Of a DNA stretch of 9,365 bases, positions 4,205 through 9,365 are shown in pieces; the stretch's first letter is position 1, and every line of letters begins with the position of its first letter. The stretch lies in NCBI RefSeq assembly GCF_000716875.1, contig NZ_JNWQ01000143.1:1-9365 (forward strand), written 5' to 3'. This DNA is from Streptomyces novaecaesareae. GTDB taxonomy: Bacteria > Actinomycetota > Actinomycetes > Streptomycetales > Streptomycetaceae. Made by a program: the position numbers and the translations under genes. The notes under the pieces were generated by a model that did no database searches, was not told where the DNA came from, and saw nothing but the letters and a program-made list of their open reading frames with translations.

Positions 4205-7200
4205 GTGCCGCCGACGAGTTGTGAGCACGACCCGGTCGCCGTTGTCGGGCTGTCCTGCCCGACGCCCGAAGTCGAGAGCGACCACCAGGGCTCCGACGGC
4301 CCTGACGGCGGCCCCACGTTTTTCGGGGTTGCGGCCTTCGGGGTTACGGCCTTCGGGGTTGCGGCCTCCCTGGCCGCCGACTTCGGCCCTGCGGACTGGA
4401 GGTTGTCGGAACTCGCCTGGAGCGCGCTGGAGGACGCCGGGATCGTTCCCGCCTCGCTGCGCGGAAGCCGAACCGGCGTCTTCCTCGCACCGTCGTCGCG
4501 GGACGAATCGCCGGAACGCCTTGCCGCCGTACTGGACCTCCACGGCCCGCGGGCGACTGCCGGCCCGTCGGACTCCCCCGCGCGAGCTGCCGTCGCACTG
4601 GCCGCGGAGGCCTTGCGCCGCGGAGAGTGCGACCTCGCCCTCGCCGGCGACGGCGGCACGGTCCTCGCAGTGCTCCGGCGGCTGCCCGATGCGCGACGCG
4701 ACGGCGACCGGATCCGGGGGGCGATCGCCTGCGGCCGATCCGCGTCGGGTTCGGGTGTCCTCGGACTGGTCGGAGCCGTACCGGCCGATCCCCCGGCAGC
4801 CTCCGAGGCACAGCCCGCCGCCCGGCGGCTCCTCGCCGCGGAACTCACACCTCTGGTCCTCTCCGCCCGCAGTGACGCCGCCCTGCGTGCCCAGGCGCAG
4901 GCTCTCCGGGACCGGTGGGAAGCCGACCCCGGTCTCCGGCTCGCCGATGTCGGCCTCTCACTGTCCACGACCAGGACGACGTTCGAGCAGCGCGCCGTCC
5001 TGCTCGTCGAGAGCCGCGTGGACGCCCTCCACGGGCTGCAGGCCGTCGCCGAGGGCGGATTCGCACCGTCACTTGTGCGCGGCACGGCGGACACCCCGCG
5101 CGGAGCCGTGTTCGTCTTCCCCGGCCAGGGGACGCAGTGGCGGGGAATGGCCCTCGACCTGCTGGAGTCCTCGGAGCTGTTCCGGGAGCACATGCAGGCA
5201 TGTGAGGACGCGCTCGAACCGTACGTCCCGTGGTCGCTGGCCGAGGTGCTCCGCGAGGCCCCCGGCGCACCCGCTCCGGTGGCGGTGGAGGTCGTCCAGC
5301 CCGTTCTCTTCGCCGTGATGGTCTCGCTCGCGGCGCTGTGGCGCGCCTGTGGCGTAGCGCCCGCGGCCGTGGTGGGCGCCAGTCTGGGTGAGATCGCGGC
5401 CGCCCACGTCGCCGGTGCGCTCACCTTGGAGGAAGCCGCCAAGGTGGTGGCGCTGTGGAGCCGCGCGCAAGCCGCTGCAGCCGGCCGGGGCGATCTGGCC
5501 TCCGCCCTGCTGCCCCGGGAACAACTCGCACCACGGCTCGCCCGGTGGCAGGGGCGACTCGTCGTCGCCGGGACCAACGGCCCGCGATCCGTGCTGTTCT
5601 CGGGCGACCGGGAGGCCGTGGACGAGCTGTTGACCGAACTGGCAGCCGAGGGAGTGCGAGCAAAACGGCTGAGCAACGGACTCGCCGCGCACTCTCCCGG
5701 GCTGGGCCTCGACCGCGACGGCATCCTCGACGGCCTCGCCGCCATCCACCCGCGCAGCTCCGCCGTACCGTTCTACTCCTCGCTGACCGGCGGACTGCTG
5801 GACACGGCGACTCCGGATGCCGCCTACTGGCTGCGGAACATCACCAGCGAGATCCGTTTCGAGGACGCCACCCGCGCGCTGCTGGCCGACGGTCACCGGC
5901 TCTTCCTGGAGGTGAGCCCGCACCCCGGTCTCCTCGGAGGCCTACAGGAGACCCTGGACGACGAGGGCCTGACGGGCGACACCGCCGTCGTCGGCACGCT
6001 GCGCCGCAACCAGGGCGGGGCGGACCGGTTCCTCACCTCGATGGCCGAACTGCACGTCCAGGGGGCCGTGCCGGACTGGGAGGCCGCCCTCAGCGGGTCC
6101 GGCGCACGACGGATCCCGCTGCCGACGTACCCGTTCCGCGCCGCACGCTCGGACGCCGCTCGCTCGGACGCCGCTGGCGCGGGTGCCCTCGACGCAGCCA
6201 CCGCCCGGTCCCGCACCGCACGGCAGCGCTGGGTCCGTGATCTGGTGCGTGCCGAGATCGCCGCACTGTGCGGCCCCGCAGCGGCGGCCGCCGAGGACCG
6301 GCCGCTGCGGGACCTCGGGTTCGACTCGGCCATGTCGGTCGAGCTGCGCAACCGGCTCATGGCGGCGACCGGTCTGACGCTGCCCCTCACCCTGCTCTTC
6401 GACCATCCGACGGCAGAGGCCCTGGGGCGTCACCTGCTCGCCCGGCTCGCCGGGGAGGACGCCCCGACGGCAGCGGCGACCACCATCGCTGCCGACGAGC
6501 AGGAACCGATCGCGATCGTCGCGATGGCGTGTCGGTTCCCCGGCGAGGTCCGCAGCCCCGAACAGCTCTGGCGGCTCATGGCGGACGGCCGCGACGCCGT
6601 CTCACCGTTCCCCGACAACCGGGGCTGGGAGCTGGACTCGCTGTACGACCCCGATCCGTCCCGCAGCGGCTTCACCTACGCCCGCGAGGGCGGCTTCCTG
6701 CACGACGCGGACCGGTTCGACGCCGCGTTCTTCGGGATCAGCCCGCGCGAGGCGCTGGCGATGGACCCGCAGCAGCGGCTGCTGCTGGAGACGTCCTGGG
6801 AGGCGTTCGAGCGGGCCGACATCGACCCCGCGTCACTGCGCGGCACCCGTACCGGCGTGTACATCGGCGCGATGACCCAGGACTACGGTGCCCGCATGCA
6901 CGAGGCGAGCGGCCTCGTCGAAGGGCACGTCCTGACCGGGACCACCGTGAGCGTCCTGTCCGGTCGGCTGTCCTACGTGTTCGGCCTGGAGGGCCCGGCG
7001 ATCACGGTGGACACGGCGTGCTCCTCCTCCCTGGTCGCCCTGCACCTGGCCTGCCAGTCGCTGCGCCGGGGCGAGTGCTCGACGGCGCTCGCCGGCGGCG
7101 CGGCCGTCATGGCCGCACCCGGCATGTTCGTCGAGTTCAGCCGTCAGCGCGGCCTCGCCCCCGACGGGCGCTGCAAGGCCTTCTCCGCCACCGCGGACGG

Positions 7201-9365
7201 CACCGGCTGGGGCGAGGGCGTCGGCGTCCTGCTCCTGGAGCGGCTCTCCGACGCCCGGCGCAACGGCCACCCGGTCCTCGCGGTGGTACGCGGCTCCGCC
7301 GTCAACCAGGACGGCGCCTCCAACGGGCTGTCCGCGCCCAACGGCCCCTCGCAGCAGCGGGTGATCCGGCAGGCCCTCGCCGAGGCCGCGTTGTCACCGG
7401 ACCTGATCGACGCGGTGGAGGCGCACGGCACCGGCACCCGGCTGGGCGACCCGATCGAGGCCCAGGCGCTGCTGGCCACCTACGGACAGCAGCGGCCCGC
7501 CGAACGTCCGCTGTGGCTGGGCTCGTTGAAGTCCAACATCGGGCACACTCAGGCGGCGGCCGGGGTCGGTGGCGTGATCAAGATGGTGATGGCGATGCGG
7601 CACGGTGTGCTGCCGCAGACGCTGCACGTCGACGAGCCGACCCCGCACGTCGACTGGGCCTCGGGGGCGGTCGAACTGCTCACCGAGGCACGGGAGTGGC
7701 CGCGGACGGGGCGGCCCCGGCGGTCGGCCGTGTCCTCGTTCGGGGTCAGCGGGACCAACGCGCACGTGATCCTGGAGGAAGCGCCCGCCGCCGAGGAGAC
7801 TCCCGCGGCCGCGCAGCCCGAATCCACGACGCCCTCGCCCGTCGTCCCGTGGGCCCTCTCCGCACGGACTCCGGCCGCGTTGCGCGCGCAGGCCGAACAG
7901 CTGCGGGCGGCGGTCGAGGCCCACCCGGAATGGGAACCGGCCGAGGTGGCCGGAGCGCTGGTGTCGGGTCGGTCCGTGTTCGAGCAGCGGGCGGTGGTGA
8001 TCGGGAAGAGCCGCCCGGAGCTGCTGAGCGCTCTCGCCGCCGTCGCCGACGGCACCACCGCACCCGGGGTCGTGCTGGGCAGCGGCACGGTCGAGCGTCC
8101 GGTGTTCGTGTTCCCCGGCCAGGGGTCGCAGTGGATCGGCATGGGCGCCGAACTCCTCGACACCTCACCCGTGTTCGCGGCCTCCATCGCCCGTTGCCAG
8201 ACCGCACTCGCCCCGTACATCGACTGGTCGCTGACCGACGCCCTGCGCGGCACCCTCGACCTCGGGCGTGTCGACGTCGTCCAGCCCGCGCTGTTCGCCG
8301 TCATGGTCGCCCTGGCCGAGCTCTGGCAGTCCCTTGGCATCCAGCCCGCCGCCGTCATCGGCCACTCGCAGGGCGAGATCGCCGCCGCCACCGTCGCAGG
8401 AGCCCTCACCCTCGAAGACGGCGCCCGCATCGCCGCCCTGCGCAGCCAAGCCATCCTCGCCATCAGCGGCCAAGGCGCCATGGCCTCCATCCCGCTCAAC
8501 CACGAGGACACCACCCAGCTCCTCGCCCCCTGGCGCGAGCACCTGGCCGTCGCCGCCCACAACGGCCCCACCAGCACCGTCATCGCCGGCGACGCCACCG
8601 CCGTCCAAGAACTCCTCACCCACTGCGAGACCTCGCAGATCCCCGCCCGCCGCATCGACGTCGACTACGCCTCCCACACCCACCACGTCGAACAACTCCG
8701 CGACCACCTCGCCGAACAACTCGCCGGGATCACACCGAGGGAAGCCACCATCCCCTTCCACTCCACCGTCACCGGCACCCCCATCGACACCACCACCCTC
8801 ACCCCCGACTACTGGTACACCAACCTCCGCCAACCCGTCCTCCTCGAACCGACCATCCGCGACCTCGCCACCCACGGCCACACCACCTACATCGAAATCA
8901 GCCCCCACCCCGTCCTCACCCCCGCCATCGAAGAAACCCTCGACACCCAAACCCCCACCCACGACACCCCCACCCTCGTCACCGGCACCCTCCGCCGCAA
9001 CGAAGGCGGCCTCCCCCGCCTCCTCACCTCCCTCGCCCACCTCCACACCCACGGCCACCCCGTCGACTGGACGGCCCTGCTCCCCACCAGCCGCTCCCAC
9101 CGGATCGAGCTGCCCACCTACCCCTTCCAGCGCGAACGGTTCTGGCTCGACGCCCCCGCACCCACCGGAGACGTCCGCGCCGCCGGCCTCACCGCCACCG
9201 AACACCCCCTCCTCAGCGCCCTGCTGCCCCTCGCCGACAACGACGAACACGTCCTCACCGGCCACATCTCCCTCACCACCCACCCCTGGCTCGCCGACCA
9301 CGCCGTCTTCGGCACCGCCCTCCTCCCCGGCACCGCCCTCGTCGAACTCGCCCTCCACGCCGGCG
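4205..9365 (+). CDS. Type I modular PKS: loading module plus start of module 1
   Basis: A single frame runs from about 4205 past the window edge (at least 1,720 residues). Domain order is: KS relic (9-192), linker (217-300), AT (300-605), ACP (673-750), full KS (767-1193), linker, AT (1299-1603), start of DH (1667 on). The protein is a cytosolic assembly-line megasynthase that loads an acyl starter and extends it with methylmalonyl-CoA, followed by at least dehydration. GTG 4205 is chosen because it is 8 codons before the conserved [10 protein letters not shown] strand and because codon bias begins after it. In-frame ATGs at 4001-4010 would place the operator inside the gene. There is no clear ribosome site, so the exact start is uncertain (leaderless or weak initiation possible). 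No TTA codon was noticed in frame. KR, ACP and any later modules lie outside the window. Confidence 0.92.
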   Translation, partial: MPPTSCEHDPVAVVGLSCPTPEVESDHQGSDGPDGGPTFFGVAAFGVTAFGVAASLAADFGPADWRLSELAWSALEDAGIVPASLRGSRTGVFLAPSSRDESPERLAAVLDLHGPRATAGPSDSPARAAVALAAEALRRGECDLALAGDGGTVLAVLRRLPDARRDGDRIRGAIACGRSASGSGVLGLVGAVPADPPAASEAQPAARRLLAAELTPLVLSARSDAALRAQAQALRDRWEADPGLRLADVGLSLSTTRTTFEQRAVLLVESRVDALHGLQAVAEGGFAPSLVRGTADTPRGAVFVFPGQGTQWRGMALDLLESSELFREHMQACEDALEPYVPWSLAEVLREAPGAPAPVAVEVVQPVLFAVMVSLAALWRACGVAPAAVVGASLGEIAAAHVAGALTLEEAAKVVALWSRAQAAAAGRGDLASALLPREQLAPRLARWQGRLVVAGTNGPRSVLFSGDREAVDELLTELAAEGVRAKRLSNGLAAHSPGLGLDRDGILDGLAAIHPRSSAVPFYSSLTGGLLDTATPDAAYWLRNITSEIRFEDATRALLADGHRLFLEVSPHPGLLGGLQETLDDEGLTGDTAVVGTLRRNQGGADRFLTSMAELHVQGAVPDWEAALSGSGARRIPLPTYPFRAARSDAARSDAAGAGALDAATARSRTARQRWVRDLVRAEIAALCGPAAAAAEDRPLRDLGFDSAMSVELRNRLMAATGLTLPLTLLFDHPTAEALGRHLLARLAGEDAPTAAATTIAADEQEPIAIVAMACRFPGEVRSPEQLWRLMADGRDAVSPFPDNRGWELDSLYDPDPSRSGFTYAREGGFLHDADRFDAAFFGISPREALAMDPQQRLLLETSWEAFERADIDPASLRGTRTGVYIGAMTQDYGARMHEASGLVEGHVLTGTTVSVLSGRLSYVFGLEGPAITVDTACSSSLVALHLACQSLRRGECSTALAGGAAVMAAPGMFVEFSRQRGLAPDGRCKAFSATADGTGWGEGVGVLLLERLSDARRNGHPVLAVVRGSAVNQDGASNGLSAPNGPSQQRVIRQALAEAALSPDLIDAVEAHGTGTRLGDPIEAQALLATYGQQRPAERPLWLGSLKSNIGHTQAAAGVGGVIKMVMAMRHGVLPQTLHVDEPTPHVDWASGAVELLTEAREWPRTGRPRRSAVSSFGVSGTNAHVILEEAPAAEETPAAAQPESTTPSPVVPWALSARTPAALRAQAEQLRAAVEAHPEWEPAEVAGALVSGRSVFEQRAVVIGKSRPELLSALAAVADGTTAPGVVLGSGTVERPVFVFPGQGSQWIGMGAELLDTSPVFAASIARCQTALAPYIDWSLTDALRGTLDLGRVDVVQPALFAVMVALAELWQSLGIQPAAVIGHSQGEIAAATVAGALTLEDGARIAALRSQAILAISGQGAMASIPLNHEDTTQLLAPWREHLAVAAHNGPTSTVIAGDATAVQELLTHCETSQIPARRIDVDYASHTHHVEQLRDHLAEQLAGITPREATIPFHSTVTGTPIDTTTLTPDYWYTNLRQPVLLEPTIRDLATHGHTTYIEISPHPVLTPAIEETLDTQTPTHDTPTLVTGTLRRNEGGLPRLLTSLAHLHTHGHPVDWTALLPTSRSHRIELPTYPFQRERFWLDAPAPTGDVRAAGLTATEHPLLSALLPLADNDEHVLTGHISLTTHPWLADHAVFGTALLPGTALVELALHAG
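4229..4780 (+). other. Vestigial ketosynthase domain in loading module
   Basis: This is a domain, residues 9 to about 192 of the PKS. It retains scattered KS landmarks in correct order: [10 protein letters not shown] (start), [11 protein letters not shown] at 69-79, [26 protein letters not shown], and a [11 protein letters not shown] block matching [12 protein letters not shown] functional KS has about 425 residues; here about half are gone. Aligning [20 protein letters not shown] with the module-1 KS active-site block puts D123 (4571-4573) at the nucleophilic Cys. The region carrying both catalytic His motifs (HGTGT and NIGHTQ) is absent. It is neither an active KS nor a KSQ decarboxylase, and may be only structural. 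Confidence 0.8.
4322..4366 (+). repeat. Three tandem 15-bp repeats inside KS relic
   Basis: TTCGGGGTTGCGGCC occurs three times head to tail (4322, 4337, 4352), the middle copy differing by one base. It encodes [15 protein letters not shown] in frame. The position corresponds to the FFGxxxREA segment of intact KS domains. The repeats look like slippage expansion in sequence no longer constrained by catalysis, and they keep the frame. Confidence 0.9.
5102..6014 (+). other. Loading-module acyltransferase domain
   Basis: This is a domain, residues about 300-604. It selects the starter acyl-CoA and passes it to the adjacent ACP. GQGTQW starts at residue 307. The nucleophile is S393 in GASLGE, where most ATs read GHSxGE. 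The catalytic His is H496, in LAAHSP. Exactly 25 residues after the Ser, where extender ATs have Arg binding the malonyl carboxylate (E. coli FabD S92 and R117 have the same spacing), there is W418 (LWSR). Family knowledge links this replacement to loading ATs that take monocarboxylic starters, such as DEBS and avermectin. The substrate is likely acetyl-, propionyl- or branched acyl-CoA; which one cannot be read reliably. Confidence 0.85.
6146..6175 (+). repeat. Two tandem 15-bp repeats in AT-ACP linker
   Basis: CGCTCGGACGCCGCT is duplicated perfectly (6146-6160, 6161-6175), giving ARSDA twice in the flexible linker between loading AT and ACP. This is an in-frame slippage product, probably neutral. 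Confidence 0.85.
6221..6454 (+). other. Loading-module acyl carrier protein domain
   Basis: This is a domain, residues about 673-750. It carries the starter on a phosphopantetheine arm attached to S708 in LGFDSAM, the usual LGFDSL motif with Ala instead of Leu. The rest (SVELRNRL, then [11 protein letters not shown]) is typical and the domain looks functional. It is followed by a short linker (about 751-766) to the first condensing KS. Confidence 0.9.
6503..7784 (+). other. Module 1 ketosynthase domain, complete
   Basis: This is a domain, residues about 767-1193. It takes the starter from the loading ACP and condenses it with the extender unit. It runs from [14 protein letters not shown] to [16 protein letters not shown]. 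The catalytic triad is intact: C939 in TACSSS, H1074 in EAHGTGT and H1114 in NIGHTQ. Its full length contrasts with the relic upstream and provides an internal reference for aligning it. Confidence 0.95.
8099..9011 (+). other. Module 1 acyltransferase, methylmalonyl type
   Basis: This is a domain, residues about 1299-1603. It is an extender AT with S1388 in GHSQGE, R1413 at the carboxylate-binding position (25 residues on) and H1491 in YASH. GHSQGE and YASH are the established signature of methylmalonyl-CoA specificity (malonyl-type ATs usually have HAFH). An alpha-methyl branch is therefore expected from this module. The following post-AT linker ends in the usual PTYPFQ (residues 1637-1642). 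Confidence 0.92.
9203..9365 (+). other. Start of module 1 dehydratase domain
   Basis: This is a domain, from residue 1667 to the window edge. HPLLSALL opens it, and the catalytic motif HxxxGxxxxP is complete (H1699 in [10 protein letters not shown]). The catalytic Asp lies outside the window. A DH implies a KR in the same module, so the product is at least an alpha-methyl enoyl unit if all domains are active. Confidence 0.9.

Noticed and set aside
3988..4224. 78-codon plus-strand frame between SARP and PKS
   Set aside because: It covers the operator, has no ribosome site, and its composition is not coding-like. Its overlap with the PKS start appears accidental.
4229..4780. KSQ decarboxylase domain of a loading module
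   Set aside because: The Cys position reads Asp rather than Gln, the two His motifs are missing, and only about half the domain length remains.
4144..5745. Minus-strand 533-codon Ser/Arg/Ala-rich frame opposite the PKS
   Set aside because: Low-complexity antisense of a clear PKS frame, with no family resemblance.
8165..9358. Minus-strand 397-codon Gly/Val/Asp-rich frame
   Set aside because: It is produced by the C-rich codon use of AT1-DH1 on the other strand. Its glycine-rich composition mimics a structural protein, but it is the complement of a well-identified AT.

Overview
The window is high-GC DNA of actinomycete, probably Streptomyces, type. Supporting signs are G/C-rich third codon positions, a SARP-type regulator carrying two rare TTA leucine codons, a type I modular polyketide synthase (PKS), and actinomycete-style IS remnants. 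It appears to hold the left edge of a polyketide biosynthetic cluster next to a scrambled, decayed flank.

Left flank (1 to about 3115). A fragment of a repetitive Ig-like surface or secreted protein loses its homology near 338. It is followed by the 5' half of an ISL3-family transposase gene, with zinc finger and the first two acidic residues of the catalytic domain. That fragment breaks at about 1225 and joins, in another frame, the last ~48 codons of an exonuclease III-like gene. A convergent, apparently intact 184-codon gene of unknown function follows on the minus strand (1433-1987). Next comes about 1.1 kb without a credible gene, holding only a short IS5-type transposase relic and several inverted repeats.

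Regulator (3134-3907). A 257-residue SARP (winged-helix DNA-binding domain plus BTAD, no ATPase part) has TTA at codons 9 and 29, which suggests bldA-dependent translation. It ends in a strong intrinsic terminator (13-bp perfect stem plus T6).

Operator (4054-4093). Between regulator and PKS lie four heptamers (CTCCAAG three times, then CGCCAAG) spaced exactly 11 bp, the classic arrangement of SARP binding sites. The likely circuit is bldA to SARP to PKS.

PKS (from about 4205 to beyond the window). The loading module consists of a shrunken, catalytically dead KS relic, an AT and an ACP. The relic has Asp at the position of the nucleophilic Cys, and the part with both catalytic His residues is deleted. 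The loading AT has Trp where extender ATs have the carboxylate-binding Arg, which points to a non-carboxylated acyl-CoA starter. Module 1 has a complete KS, a methylmalonyl-type AT and the start of a DH before the window ends. From about 8400 the coding strand becomes strikingly C-rich, which may mark a separately acquired AT-DH segment.
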